Assembly (NCBI GenBank): GCA_016718405.1
Contig: JADKDJ010000038.1
Span: forward strand, 124,001-188,000
Reading direction: 5' to 3'
DNA: 64,000 nucleotides
Source of the DNA: Candidatus Rhodoferax odensensis
GTDB taxonomy: Bacteria > Pseudomonadota > Gammaproteobacteria > Burkholderiales > Burkholderiaceae_C
In this document: piece by piece, positions 26,208 through 35,578 of the stretch
How the letters are laid out: each line of letters begins with the position of its first letter
Position numbering within the stretch: position 1 is the first letter of the stretch
Notes under the pieces: model-generated
Databases searched by the model: none
The model's input: the letters and a program-made list of their open reading frames with translations, nothing else
Told to the model about the DNA's origin: nothing
Made by a program: the position numbers and the translations under genes

Positions 26208-28142
26208 TCAGGCGTAGACGGTGCGCGCCTGCTTGAGATCAATCAGGCCCGCCACCACTTTTTCCAAAGCGTCTTGCTTCAAGGTGCGCATGCCCGCACG
26301 TGAGGCCTCCATGAATATCTCGTTGGTAGGAGCTCGAGCCTGAATCTTCTGCTTCATCGACCCGACGTTTTCGAGGACCTCGTAGATCCCCGTGCGGCCT
26401 TTGTATCCAGTGTTGGCGCAGCGCTCGCACCCTACCGCGATTCGTGTTGAGGGTGGCGCACCGCTCGGCTCGGATGTGGCGGCTGTGACGGACGGAAATA
26501 GCCGCTGACGGGCCTCGACCACGGTCACGGCAGTACCTTCGGCATACTCGCTCACCAGGGAATCGACTTCTTCAGGCGAGAGCCAGTGCGTTTGAGCACA
26601 GTGTTTGCACAGGCCGCGCACCAGCCGCTGTGCGACGATCCCTATCAGCGAGTCGCCAAAGTTCATTGGATCCATACCCAAATCCAACAGGCGGATCACA
26701 CTTTCGGCTGCGCTGTTGGTGTGCAACGTCGACAAAACCAGATGCCCGGTCAGCGACGCCTCGATGCAGATACTTGCGGTCTCTTGATCGCGAACTTCGC
26801 CGATCATGATAACGTCCGGATCGGCTCGCAAGAAGGCCCGCATGGCCGACGCAAAGGTCACGCCGATTTTGGGATTGACCTGTAACTGGCGCAGGCCCTT
26901 CTGGGTGATTTCGATCGGATCCTCGGCGGTCCATATCTTGCGATTGTCGGTGTTGATGTGAGCCAGCAAAGAGTGCAGGGTGGTGGTCTTGCCGGATCCG
27001 GTTGGGCCACATGCCAAGATCAGACCAAAGGGCCGTTCTGTAAGGCGTTTGATGATTTGGTCGTCGCGAGCCGAGAATCCAAGTTGCGGCAGAGGGATCG
27101 GTTTGGAGGACGCCAGCAGCCGCATGACCACGTCCTCAAGGTTGTCGTGGGTCGGCAAAATCGCCACGCGCAATTCCAGCTTGATGTTCGTGAACTCGTT
27201 GAAATTGATCTTGCCGTCCTGTGGTCGACGACGCTCCGCAATGTCAAGTCGGCTCATGATCTTGATGCGCGACACGATCGCGGCCCGTATGGCCAGCGGC
27301 AGCTGCAGGTATTCCTCCAGGTCACCGTCTTTTCGAAACCGAACCCTGGAGATCTCGTCACCCGGATTCGTTTCGATGTGTATATCGGAGGCCCCTTGCT
27401 CATAGGCATCGGTAATCATGCGCGTCACCAGTTTGATGACGCTGGAGCTTTCGTTGACGGCGCTAACCTGTTCAGGGCCGCCAGCGCTCTTGATTTCGCC
27501 CAGCGCCTGATTGAGCAGGGCGTGAACATCAATGACGTTTCCGTCCTCCGGTCCCCGCGGCATGTCGGTCTTGGCTGCGGCGCCAGCTCCGTGCGGAACT
27601 TGGGCATGGTTCTCCAAGGCCAGTCGACGGTCAATCTGATCTTTAGGCGCCCACACCAGGGAGACCAGACAATTCACCAAAACGCCAAGTTGAAGCTCAA
27701 TGTCGCGTCGAATGGGTGTTGCACAGGCAACATACAAGACGCCATTGGCGACGCCCAGCGGAAGCACATGATGGCTCAAGGCGCTGGACCAGCTCAGGCG
27801 GTCGAGTGCGGCCGGCTCCACTTGAAACTGGCTGGCGTTGATCTCTGGCGTGTTGAGCATGTGCGCGCGCGCGTGCTCCAGTTCCAGTTCCGTCAACAGG
27901 CCCGCGTCGATCAGGGATTGCTCGGTCGCCCGACCGTGGGCGCTGGGCTCGGCGTCAAATTGGGCGACAACGCCGGGTTTAAGAAGGTTGAGGTCCAGCA
28001 GGGACTGTGCGAGCGTTCTAAATGGCGCACTGCGGGCGGCATCGACTTGCGCCAGCAATTCGCCCATGGTTCTCGACACGGGGCTAGCCGTGGCGCCTGA
28101 AAGTGGACTGGGCGAGGTGGTGGCCCACTGGTCAACTTGCAT
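26208..28142 (-). CDS. GspE/PilB-family secretion ATPase, orphan
   Basis: Hexameric ATPase that powers type II secretion or type IV pilus assembly from the cytoplasmic face. The 644 residues contain an N-terminal GspE-N domain (about 50-175), a linker, and the ATPase core. The core has ASDIHIE, Walker A GPTGSGKT (379-386), Asp box TAEDPIE, Walker B PDVIMIGEVRD and His box GHLVLSTLHTN. A zinc module is split by an unusually long insert (CKHC, about 60 residues, then CERC). No secretion or pilus genes are adjacent, although a pilZ gene lies in the next operon. There is no clear ribosome-binding site before the ATG. Confidence 0.9.
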   Translation of the reverse strand: MQVDQWATTSPSPLSGATASPVSRTMGELLAQVDAARSAPFRTLAQSLLDLNLLKPGVVAQFDAEPSAHGRATEQSLIDAGLLTELELEHARAHMLNTPEINASQFQVEPAALDRLSWSSALSHHVLPLGVANGVLYVACATPIRRDIELQLGVLVNCLVSLVWAPKDQIDRRLALENHAQVPHGAGAAAKTDMPRGPEDGNVIDVHALLNQALGEIKSAGGPEQVSAVNESSSVIKLVTRMITDAYEQGASDIHIETNPGDEISRVRFRKDGDLEEYLQLPLAIRAAIVSRIKIMSRLDIAERRRPQDGKINFNEFTNIKLELRVAILPTHDNLEDVVMRLLASSKPIPLPQLGFSARDDQIIKRLTERPFGLILACGPTGSGKTTTLHSLLAHINTDNRKIWTAEDPIEITQKGLRQLQVNPKIGVTFASAMRAFLRADPDVIMIGEVRDQETASICIEASLTGHLVLSTLHTNSAAESVIRLLDLGMDPMNFGDSLIGIVAQRLVRGLCKHCAQTHWLSPEEVDSLVSEYAEGTAVTVVEARQRLFPSVTAATSEPSGAPPSTRIAVGCERCANTGYKGRTGIYEVLENVGSMKQKIQARAPTNEIFMEASRAGMRTLKQDALEKVVAGLIDLKQARTVYA

Positions 28143-28280
28143 GATTGAACACTCGTCGAGTTTTTCCGTTACTTAACATAATATACATCGTATGAAGTAA
28201 TGGTTGAGTTGATGTAAGACCTCAAGCAGCTTCCAGCGTACGCTCCGCAGCCCGCAAGGCATTGACACGCGTCACAGACA

Positions 28281-28964
28281 TCACCATTTTCCGCGGGGCT
28301 GCAAACTGCGAATGAACGCGGCGATCAACTGAGCTGACTCGGTGCGCTGGTCCCGATTCGCAAAATCGATCGCGCTCAAACCCTGGGTGTTTTTAAGTAA
28401 GGGGTCGGCACCGGCCTCAAGCAAGACCTTTACGGCCGCAGGTGTGCCATACAGGGCTGCCATCATCAAGGGTGTACTGCCGTTGGGCGATGCCGCGTCA
28501 ATGTAGGCGTGGTGTTCAAGCAGCAGGTTCATGACGTCTATGTGGCCATGTGTGGCGGCGTAATGCAGTGGCGTCCAGCCGGGCTTGTTGACGCTGGCGC
28601 CTTTGGCAATGAGTTGCTCGCATACGGCAAGTTGACCCTTGAGCGATGCCAACATGAGCGGACTCTCATCGTGCTGGTTGAGTGCATCCAGTTCAGCTTT
28701 CGGCGTCTCAATAAGCAACATCGCCACCTTCGGCGATGGCTCGCGAATCGCCAGTGTCAGAGCATGTTCTCCGTCAGGATTGCGCGTGTTGGGGTCAAAT
28801 CCGCGTTGAAGTAGCGCCCGTATGGAGTCGGCGTTATCACGTTTGACGGCGATGAAAAAGTCGTCATAAGACCCAGCAGTAGTCACTGAAACTGCAACAA
28901 TAACAACAAGATAAATAGAATATCTAATGTTAAGCTTTAAGTAAGTGCGCCACATCGACGTCAT
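28281..28964 (-). CDS. Ankyrin-repeat protein with N-terminal membrane anchor or signal
   Basis: A 227-residue protein with an N-terminal hydrophobic stretch (about 12-30, IRYSIYLVVIVAVSVTTAG) followed by four to five ankyrin repeats. Examples are NADSIRALLQRGFDPNTRN, GWTPLHYAATHGHIDVMNLL and GSTPLMMAALYGTPAAVKVL. It probably works in the periplasm or attached to the inner membrane as a protein-binding scaffold. Its ATG overlaps the end of tatD by 4 bases, so it is the last gene of the mltG-tmk-holB-pilZ-tatD operon. Ankyrin genes in this position are frequent in Burkholderiales; the partner is not known. Confidence 0.88.
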   Translation of the reverse strand: MTSMWRTYLKLNIRYSIYLVVIVAVSVTTAGSYDDFFIAVKRDNADSIRALLQRGFDPNTRNPDGEHALTLAIREPSPKVAMLLIETPKAELDALNQHDESPLMLASLKGQLAVCEQLIAKGASVNKPGWTPLHYAATHGHIDVMNLLLEHHAYIDAASPNGSTPLMMAALYGTPAAVKVLLEAGADPLLKNTQGLSAIDFANRDQRTESAQLIAAFIRSLQPRGKW

Positions 28965-29755
28965 TCCGTCACCGCCGAAAACAAGGTCTTGAAGTTCTGC
29001 GTGGTCTGCGTGGCAATAGTGTGCAGCGGCAACCCACGCACGGTCGCCAACTCGGCGGCCACAAGCGGGACAAAGGAAGGGTTATTGAGCTTTCCACGGT
29101 GTGGCACGGGAGCCAGATAAGGGCTGTCGGTCTCGATCAGCATACGGTCGAGTGGAACGAAAGAGGCTACCTCACGCAGCTCACGCGCGCTCTTGAAGGT
29201 CAAAATGCCGGAGAACGAAATATAGAAACCAAGGTCGAGCGCGGCGCGGGCTACCGCTGCTGTTTCGGTGAAGCAATGAAACACGCCACCGGCACACCCG
29301 GCACTGCCGTCCTCGCCCTCTTCCCGCAGTATCGCCAGCGTATCGACTGAGGCGCTTCGGGTGTGAATCACGAGCGGCTTCTTCAATGTTCTGGCGGCTC
29401 GAATGTGAGTTCGAAAACGCTCGCGTTGCCAAGCCATGTCGGCCACCGTTCGTTCGCCCAGGCGGTAGTAATCCAAACCGGTCTCGCCGATCGCGACAAC
29501 TCTTGGCAGAGCGCCCAAGATCGACAGCTCGTCGACGTTGGGCTCGCGCACGCCCTCATTGTCAGGATGCACGCCAACGGTGGCCCAGAAGTTGTCAAAA
29601 CTCAAGGCCAGATTGTGGACCGTGGGAAACTCTTCGAGTGTCGTGCAGATGCACAAAGCGCGGGAGACGCTGGCCTGCGCCATCGCCGAGCGAATAGCCG
29701 GCACTTGCGAAGCCAATTCCGGAAAACTCAGGTGGCAGTGCGAATCTGTAAACAT
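28961..29755 (-). CDS. tatD: TatD-family metal-dependent hydrolase (DNase)
   Basis: TIM-barrel amidohydrolase of 264 residues. It has the metal-binding HxH at the start (MFTDSHCHLSFPEL), the glutamate in IGETGLDYYR, LVIHTRSASVDTLAIL, GVFHCFTE and the final aspartate in LIETDSPYLAPVPHRGKLN. TatD enzymes have 3'-5' exonuclease activity and are linked to DNA repair and protein quality control. It is in the canonical holB-pilZ-tatD order and overlaps the downstream ankyrin gene by 4 bases. The 79-base gap to pilZ may hold an internal promoter, but none is clear. Confidence 0.93.
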   Translation of the reverse strand: MFTDSHCHLSFPELASQVPAIRSAMAQASVSRALCICTTLEEFPTVHNLALSFDNFWATVGVHPDNEGVREPNVDELSILGALPRVVAIGETGLDYYRLGERTVADMAWQRERFRTHIRAARTLKKPLVIHTRSASVDTLAILREEGEDGSAGCAGGVFHCFTETAAVARAALDLGFYISFSGILTFKSARELREVASFVPLDRMLIETDSPYLAPVPHRGKLNNPSFVPLVAAELATVRGLPLHTIATQTTQNFKTLFSAVTE

Positions 29756-29834
29756 GGTGCGCCCAACAGTACCGTTCTATCGATCAGCATGGGGCCGGCA
29801 CTGCCGCGAGACACCACCAAACCCGCAACCGAGC

Positions 29835-30197
29835 TCAAATGGTTTGAGTCGGACGGTCTGAGGCCATGTGTGAACCCAAGATTTCTTCGATCTTGAGTTT
29901 AAGGGCGTGCGACTTTTCGTCTTTCGGGAACTGAATGCCGACCCCCTGAGTACGGTTGTTTGCCGCTTTGGCGGGTGTCACCCAGGCCACCTTGCCGGCG
30001 ACTGGGTATCGCTGCGGGTCTTCAGGCAGAGACAGCAGCACATATACGTCGTCGCCCAAGCGGTAATCACGCGAGGTCGGAATGAAGATACCGCCCTCGG
30101 TGAACAAAGGAATGTACGCCGCGTACAAGGCTGCACGTTCTTTGATCGCCAATTGAATGACGCTGGGGCGTGGGGGCGTTGGAGTGGGTGTGCTCAT
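29835..30197 (-). CDS. pilZ: PilZ domain protein (type IV pilus-associated)
   Basis: The 120-residue product is a single PilZ domain: IKERAALYAAYIPLFTEGGI, YRLGDDVYVLLSLPEDPQRY, VAGKVAWVTP and QGVGIQF. It lacks the N-terminal RxxxR motif that binds c-di-GMP, like the PilZ of Pseudomonas and Xanthomonas, which instead contacts the pilus ATPase PilB. A GspE/PilB-like ATPase is encoded nearby at 26208-28142, which makes an interaction attractive but unproven. The ATG overlaps the end of holB, so the genes are co-translated. Confidence 0.9.
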   Translation of the reverse strand: MSTPTPTPPRPSVIQLAIKERAALYAAYIPLFTEGGIFIPTSRDYRLGDDVYVLLSLPEDPQRYPVAGKVAWVTPAKAANNRTQGVGIQFPKDEKSHALKLKIEEILGSHMASDRPTQTI

Positions 30198-31213
30198 ACG
30201 GAAAATGACGGCTGGGGCGTTGAGTTTAGGGCCGATTGCGCCTGGCTCACAAGAGCCTCCTGCATCAAACCGGGATTAAAGGGGTGCTCCACCGTGCGCA
30301 TGGTCTTGCCAAGCGCATTTGACCACGCTGTCAGGGCGGCCACTGAGCCACGTGCGGGCAGGTCGGCGGTCTCGAAAAAGCGTGGCGTGGCGCCCGTTAA
30401 CGCGGCGGCCATGTCGTGACACAGTTTTTGCAAGGCGTCGACGATCTGTGCGGCACTCCAGTCCTTGACCCACTCCACGTCGCCGCGCGCCATGGCTGCC
30501 GGAAACTGCCGCCAAGACCGCGCCGTGCGTCCGCTTCGCGCCAATGCCACGGCATCGTCCGGTCGACCGCCTGCAGCCCGTAGCAGCACAGTTGCATCAT
30601 CACCGGCGAGTCCCTGCAATCCAACCCAGGCAATGGCAGCCTCGTGTTCGGGCCACACCATCCTGTGGCCCAGGCAACGGCTGCGAATGGTAGGCAACAA
30701 CAGGTGGGACGCGCCGCTGGCCAGCACAAACCTGACATCGCCAGGCGGCTCTTCCAAGGTCTTGAGAAGAGCATTGGCGGTGATCGCGTTCATGCGTTCG
30801 GCTGGGAAGATCAGCACAGCCTTGCCGCGTCCGCGCGCACTGGTACGCTGCGAAAACTCAACCGCGTCGCGCATGGCCTCAATGCGGATTTCCTTGCTGG
30901 CCTTGCGCTTCTTCTCGTCGATCTCGCTTTGCGCGCGTTCGGCAAGGGGCCAGGCAAGCTCCAGCATTGATGTTTCGGGCATCAGCACGCACAAGTCAGC
31001 GTGCGTGCGCACCTCAATGGCGTGACAACTGCCGCATGTGCCACACGCACCGTCGACGCTACGCTGCTCGCATAGCCAGGCACGCGCCAGCGCCATGGCC
31101 AGGCTGTACTGACCCAGTCCACTGGGACCGGCCAGCAGCCAGGCGTGACCGCGCTGGCCGAGCAATTGACGCGCCTGGCTGGTAATCCAGGGGGCCGGTG
31201 CCGTTGCACTCAT
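30194..31213 (-). CDS. holB: DNA polymerase III subunit delta'
   Basis: Clamp-loader subunit of 339 residues that helps load the sliding clamp during replication. The AAA+ fold has a degenerate Walker A (GPSGLGQYS, with Q in place of the lysine), as expected for a non-hydrolysing delta'. It also has the zinc-binding CGTCGSCHAIEVRTHAD, VLIFPAERMNAITANALLKT, and LEEPPGDVRFVL. The ATG at 31213 overlaps the tmk stop (ATGA); a longer in-frame start at 31276 would run into tmk and is rejected. It overlaps pilZ downstream. Confidence 0.93.
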   Translation of the reverse strand: MSATAPAPWITSQARQLLGQRGHAWLLAGPSGLGQYSLAMALARAWLCEQRSVDGACGTCGSCHAIEVRTHADLCVLMPETSMLELAWPLAERAQSEIDEKKRKASKEIRIEAMRDAVEFSQRTSARGRGKAVLIFPAERMNAITANALLKTLEEPPGDVRFVLASGASHLLLPTIRSRCLGHRMVWPEHEAAIAWVGLQGLAGDDATVLLRAAGGRPDDAVALARSGRTARSWRQFPAAMARGDVEWVKDWSAAQIVDALQKLCHDMAAALTGATPRFFETADLPARGSVAALTAWSNALGKTMRTVEHPFNPGLMQEALVSQAQSALNSTPQPSFSV

Positions 31214-31857
31214 GTCAGCCACCCGCGTGACTTGACCGCGCTCCGAACAGCTTGCCACACCACGTCGCGACTGCAAGACGCATCGATGCGGGCAAAGCGC
31301 TCGGGGAACTCCGCGGCGCGCGCGGCGTAGCCGGCGGCGACACGCCGAAAAAACTCAATCGGTTCGGCTTCGATTTTGTCGGGCTGGCGCGCGCCGACCA
31401 GTCGCTGCGCGGCGAGCTCTGCGCTAAGGTCAAACCAGATGGTCAGATTGGGTTGCCTGACGGCCGGCGGGTTTAGCTCGGGGCGGGACTGAACCCATCG
31501 CTCCAACACGGACAGCACCTGCAGATCGAAGCCGCGGCCATGGCCTTGGTAGGCAAAACTGGCATCCGTGAAGCGGTCGCACAGCACCACTTCACCGCGT
31601 GCCAACGCGGGCTCGATGCATTGCTGCAAATGGTCGCGCCGCGCCGCAAAAACCAGCAGCGCCTCGGTCATTGCGTCCATCGCATCATGCAGAAAAATGG
31701 CTCGCAACTTTTCAGCCACGGGCGTTCCGCCTGGTTCGCGGGTCAAAGTAACCACCCTGCCCTGCCCTCGGAACAGCTCGGCCAGGCCCTCGATATGGGT
31801 GGATTTCCCGGCACCATCAATGCCCTCGAAACTGATGAAAACTCCGCTAGTGGTCAT
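31210..31857 (-). CDS. tmk: Thymidylate kinase
   Basis: Phosphorylates dTMP to dTDP for DNA synthesis. The 215-residue product begins with the P-loop FISFEGIDGAGKSTHIEGL. It also has LTREPGGTPVAEKLR (the DR/E motif), VLCDRFTDASFAYQGHGRG and a lid region near residue 150 (RLVGARQPDKIEAEPIEFF). The ATG at 31857 is fixed by the conserved start; the frame stays open upstream to 32187 only because it shadows mltG. It lies 7 bases after mltG and overlaps holB by 4 bases. Confidence 0.95.
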   Translation of the reverse strand: MTTSGVFISFEGIDGAGKSTHIEGLAELFRGQGRVVTLTREPGGTPVAEKLRAIFLHDAMDAMTEALLVFAARRDHLQQCIEPALARGEVVLCDRFTDASFAYQGHGRGFDLQVLSVLERWVQSRPELNPPAVRQPNLTIWFDLSAELAAQRLVGARQPDKIEAEPIEFFRRVAAGYAARAAEFPERFARIDASCSRDVVWQAVRSAVKSRGWLT

Positions 31858-31864
31858 GCTGTGA

Positions 31865-32866
31865 TCAGGGGGCACGCTGGTATTTGTTGACGGCCCGATT
31901 GTGCTCCTCCAGGCTGCTGCTGAACTGACTGCTGCCGTCGCCCCGCGCCACAAAGTACAGCGCCTTGGTTTGCGCAGGCTGGACCGCCGCCAGCAGCGCG
32001 GCCTTGCCGGGCATCGCGATCGGAGTTGGCGGCAGGCCAGAGCGGGTGTAGGTGTTCCAGGGCGTGTCGCGCAGCAGGTCGCGCTTGCGTAGGTTGCCGT
32101 CGAACTTGTCTCCCAGTCCATAAATGACTGTGGGATCGGTTTGGAGCGGCATACCCAGGCGTAAGCGGTTGACAAAAACGCCGGCAATCAATGCGCGATC
32201 GGCCGCGCGGCCAGTCTCTTTCTCGACAATGCTCGCCAGAATCAGCGCCTCCTGTGGCGACTTGAGCGGCGAGTCGCCCAGCCGTTGACTCCAGGCAGCC
32301 TCCAGTCGATGGTCCATGGCGTGCAGGGCGCGTTTGAGTAGTGCCAAGTCACTCGAGCCCTTGGCGTAGGCGTAGCTGTCCGGATAGAAGCGTCCCTCGG
32401 GGGCGACATCGGGGCGCCCAAGCTGCGTCATGATCGCTTGATTACTCATGCCGCGCGAATCGGGTTTAAGCTGCTCGGCTCGTGCCAACGCCGCGCGAAC
32501 CTGTGCGAAGCTCCAGCCCTCCACCAGGGTCAGCACCCTCAGTGCCTCCTCGCCTCGCACCAGCTTGCGCAGCAACGTCACGGGTGTGACGCCGGGAGCC
32601 AGTTCATAGCTGCCCGCTTTGATCTCGCGTGCCTGCCCGGAGAGCCGAAACCACCAGTACAGCAGCGCCGGGTGCACATCGACTCCGGCCGCCTGCACGG
32701 CCTGAGCCACGCCCCGAGCTGAAGTGCCAGGGTCAATCGAAAGGTCAACCGTGTCGGCGCCCAGCGCCAAGTCGCGATTGAGCCACCATGTGCACAGACC
32801 GGCACCCAGGGCAAACGTCAGCACAATCAATGAAAATACACGGCGCACAGCCCTACTGCCAATCAT
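31865..32866 (-). CDS. mltG: Endolytic murein transglycosylase MltG
   Basis: Inner-membrane lytic transglycosylase that cuts nascent glycan strands near the membrane. The 333 residues have an N-terminal anchor (about 9-28, VFSLIVLTFALGAGLCTWWL), a LysM-like region (SIDPGTSARGVAQAV), and the YceG catalytic domain with ALILASIVEKETGRAADRAL (the catalytic glutamate is in VEKE). VFVNRLRLGMPLQTDPTVIYG and NTYTRSGLPPTPIAMPG complete the domain. It is the first gene of the leftward operon and starts 29 bases from the divergent ygfZ. Confidence 0.94.
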   Translation of the reverse strand: MIGSRAVRRVFSLIVLTFALGAGLCTWWLNRDLALGADTVDLSIDPGTSARGVAQAVQAAGVDVHPALLYWWFRLSGQAREIKAGSYELAPGVTPVTLLRKLVRGEEALRVLTLVEGWSFAQVRAALARAEQLKPDSRGMSNQAIMTQLGRPDVAPEGRFYPDSYAYAKGSSDLALLKRALHAMDHRLEAAWSQRLGDSPLKSPQEALILASIVEKETGRAADRALIAGVFVNRLRLGMPLQTDPTVIYGLGDKFDGNLRKRDLLRDTPWNTYTRSGLPPTPIAMPGKAALLAAVQPAQTKALYFVARGDGSSQFSSSLEEHNRAVNKYQRAP

Positions 32867-32895
32867 GAGGTTGATCGGCGATGATAATTCAGGCC

Positions 32896-33813
32896 ATGAG
32901 TACTGATTTTCGGGGCGTTGCTCCCCTCCTCTCGCTGGGTGTGATTCGCGTTGCAGGTGACGACGCTGCCAAGTTCCTGCACGGACAACTAACGCAGGAT
33001 TTTGCGCTGCTCGGCCTGTCCGAGGCGCGCTTGGCCGCGTTTTGTTCTCCCAAGGGGCGCATGCTGGCCAGCTTCATCGGGTTCAAGCGCCACCCCGCCG
33101 AAGTTCTGCTGGTATGCAGTCGTGACGTGCTGGCAGGCACACTCAAACGGCTGTCGATGTTTGTGATGCGCGCCAAGGCCACCTTGTCCGACGCCACCGC
33201 CGACTTTGCACTGTACGGTTTGGCCGGTGATGCGGTTAACACCTTGACCCCGGTGCCGTTGGCGCCATGGTCGTTGGCACGGGTGGGTGCGGCCTGCATG
33301 GTTGGCCTGTATCCCGCAGACGCAACGGCGCGTGCCCTGTGGGTGGCGCCAGCCGGTGAGACCGCGCCATTGGGACCATCTTTGAGCCATGCGCAATGGG
33401 CCTGGGGCGAGGTGCGCAGTGGCATCGCCACATTAACCTTGCCAAATGTCGAGGCTTTCGTCCCACAGATGCTGAACTTCGAATCGGTCGGTGGCGTCAA
33501 CTTCAAGAAGGGCTGCTATCCTGGCCAGGAAGTCGTGGCTCGCAGCCAGTTTCGCGGCACCCTCAAGCGTCGGGCCTGCCTGGTGCACGGCGACGCGCCG
33601 ATGCTCGCCGGCGCGGAGGTGTTCCTCTCGACCGACCCCGATCAGCCGTGTGGGACCGTGGTCCAGGCCGCTGCCGCGCCAGGCGGTGGCCATGACGCAA
33701 TCGTGTCGGCGCAGGTGGCAGCGATCGACACCGGTGAGCTACGCCTGGCTTCGGCCACGGGCGCAGTGTTGCGCGTTTTGCCGCTGCCTTATCCCTTGTT
33801 GGCGGATATCTGA
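32896..33813 (+). CDS. ygfZ: Folate-binding protein YgfZ (GcvT-like)
   Basis: Tetrahydrofolate-dependent factor for Fe-S cluster enzyme maturation, cytoplasmic, 305 residues. The diagnostic YgfZ motif K-G-C-Y-x-G-Q is present as KKGCYPGQEVVAR (about residue 215), together with FLHGQLTQDFALL and a GcvT-like fold. I start at the second ATG (MSTDFRG), since the first (32881) adds only five residues. It is divergent from mltG, with both promoters squeezed into or overlapping about 30 bases. It converges on the damaged O-antigen ligase, whose stop is 10 bases away. Confidence 0.92.
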   Translation: MSTDFRGVAPLLSLGVIRVAGDDAAKFLHGQLTQDFALLGLSEARLAAFCSPKGRMLASFIGFKRHPAEVLLVCSRDVLAGTLKRLSMFVMRAKATLSDATADFALYGLAGDAVNTLTPVPLAPWSLARVGAACMVGLYPADATARALWVAPAGETAPLGPSLSHAQWAWGEVRSGIATLTLPNVEAFVPQMLNFESVGGVNFKKGCYPGQEVVARSQFRGTLKRRACLVHGDAPMLAGAEVFLSTDPDQPCGTVVQAAAAPGGGHDAIVSAQVAAIDTGELRLASATGAVLRVLPLPYPLLADI

Positions 33814-33823
33814 CGGGCCGGCC

Positions 33824-35566
33824 TTAGAGCTTCTCGCGATAGGGTGCTGCAACCTGCTGGCGTACGTGTGACTTCGAGGACTGCGGCGCAGCATTGACAG
33901 CTTGGCGATACGCGTCGATAGCCATTTGCGGGTCATTGATGTCGTCCCCGCTATACAGATCGCCAAGCTTGAGCCAGCCGTCCACGGCGTACTGCGGCCA
34001 GGATCGGTTGCGCCGGTGCAAGGCTTCTATCGCCATTGGCCAGTTCTGAGGGGGGGGGGGGCACCCAGCGGGCGTTGCGGCCTGCCGGCCGCCAGGGGGC
34101 CAGGGGGGCGCCACCCCCCACGCATCTCAGTCACGGCGCGGTCGGCGGATTTTGCGGTAATGCGGGTTGATGGCAATACCCTGGTCCATCAGCGCCAGGA
34201 TTTCTTCCTTGGTGGCTACCCAGCGCGGATCGTTGGGCGTACCGGAGCGGGTGATTGACAGCGCCAATTGGGCCGCGCGCACCAGACGGCGTTCAACCTG
34301 CACCGCCTGGACCGACAAAAACACGGCCAACCCAAGCTGGCCACCAACGCCACCATCAGCACTCGGGCGTTGTTGGCACGCCATCGAGAGAGCAGGACCT
34401 CGCGCCCTGGCTGGCTGACCGGCCACGCGTCCGACGCAGCCAATATCGCCAGGCTCAATGCAAACAGGGCTCCGGTGCTGGCCAAGCGCCACGGAAAACC
34501 GGCGTTACTGACCAACAGCAAGGCCGCCAGGCTGCATAGTGTCAGCGCTCGAACGGGTGCGCGGCCTTCCGGTCCCGGCACCCGGCAGCGTCCAGCCCCG
34601 ACCCAGATAGGCCAGCAAGGCCAGCAAGAACGCCCATCCGAGCAGCCCATACTCGGCCAGCAACTGCAAGACCTCGTTGTGAGCGTAGAAGTCGTCTTCG
34701 GTCAGCGCGCCCGGTTCCTGATAGCGGGGAACCTCGACCTCCCACGCACCAGCGCCAACCCCTGTGATCGGGTTTGCCGCGATCATCCGCACCGTGGCTT
34801 TCCACATCACAACTCGGGCCGAAAACCGTCGCGGGCTCGTGTACCGCGTTTCCGCCATGGTGCGCGGGTCAGTGCCTGCCAAAGGGGGGTGCCGCCGCTC
34901 TACCTCTGGTTTCCCCTCAATGTTGCCCATTCCGAGGATGCTGATTAGAAACACGGCGCATGCTGCCACGCCCATCTGTCGTGACCAATGCAGCAAGCCC
35001 AGGCGCTCCCGGTAGCGATAGAGAATCCACGGCAGCACGATGGACAAAACCATCAGCGCGACCAGCGCTGACCGTGTTCCCGTCATCATGAGTGCGATGA
35101 CTGTCAACGATAGAGTCGCCGTTCGCAGTGCAACCGCGCCCAGGCTCCGACTCTGCGCGACCAGCAGCACGGAGAATGGCAGCGTGCAAACAGCGTACTC
35201 GGCGAAGAAGTTGCGGTTGACAAAGGTCGAAGCTGGGTTGGGACCCTGTGGAAAGAGCTTGAAATCCACCCAAAACTGCAACGCACCCCACAGGGAAGCC
35301 ATCACCGCGCCCCAGTGGATGCCGCTGACCAGAATCGGCAGATGCGCTCGCGTGAGGCTATTCAAACCCACCCAGAGCAGCAGGCTCACGATCAGCCATC
35401 GCACCGCTTCGACCGTGGCAAGATAGGTGTGCGACCAGAAAACGCTCCCCGCAGCGTAAATCATCAACCCAAGCGGCAACCACATCAGCAAAGCCGGCGG
35501 TGGGCGCGACGTGCCCCAACACAGCAAGGCGCCGCCCCGCCGGGCCGCGGGTTCAGCGTTGCCCAC
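33824..35566 (-). pseudogene. O-antigen ligase family protein (Wzy/PglL-like) with TPR tail, broken
   Basis: Polytopic membrane ligase that would attach glycan polymers to lipid A or protein. Three reading-frame pieces give one gene. 35566-34600 encodes the membrane part (NPASTFVNRNFFAEYAV, MMTGTRSALVALMVL, ANPITGVGAGAWEV, FYAHNEVLQLLAEYG, typical of Wzy_C). Then 34600-34330 runs one frame off (PVRALTLCSLAALLLVSNAG). 34330-34127 is back in frame (LALSITRSGTPNDPRW) and hits a stop. After an odd G/C-rich stretch with an 11-G tract (34051-34061), a TPR-like end (DPQMAIDAYRQAV...PYREKL) remains, and roughly 100 codons of the expected tail seem to be missing. At least one shift lies in a short G run. 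Either an assembly artefact or a real pseudogene. Confidence 0.75.
34051..34061. repeat. Homopolymer tract of 11 G inside the broken ligase gene
   Basis: Eleven consecutive G (34051-34061), followed by a G/C-rich stretch to about 34125 with further runs of five and six G and six C. This block replaces expected coding sequence of the ligase and has no similarity to its flanks. It is the longest homopolymer I noticed in the window. Confidence 0.9.
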
Positions 35567-35578
35567 ACCGCCAATGGT

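Noticed and set aside
31858..32189. Extension of tmk upstream of 31857
   Set aside because: The open frame only shadows mltG; the thymidylate kinase start motif begins at 31857.
34051..34061. Phase-variable G tract switching the ligase on and off
   Set aside because: Other frameshifts and a loss of about 100 codons in the same gene mean that changing the tract length alone would not restore it.
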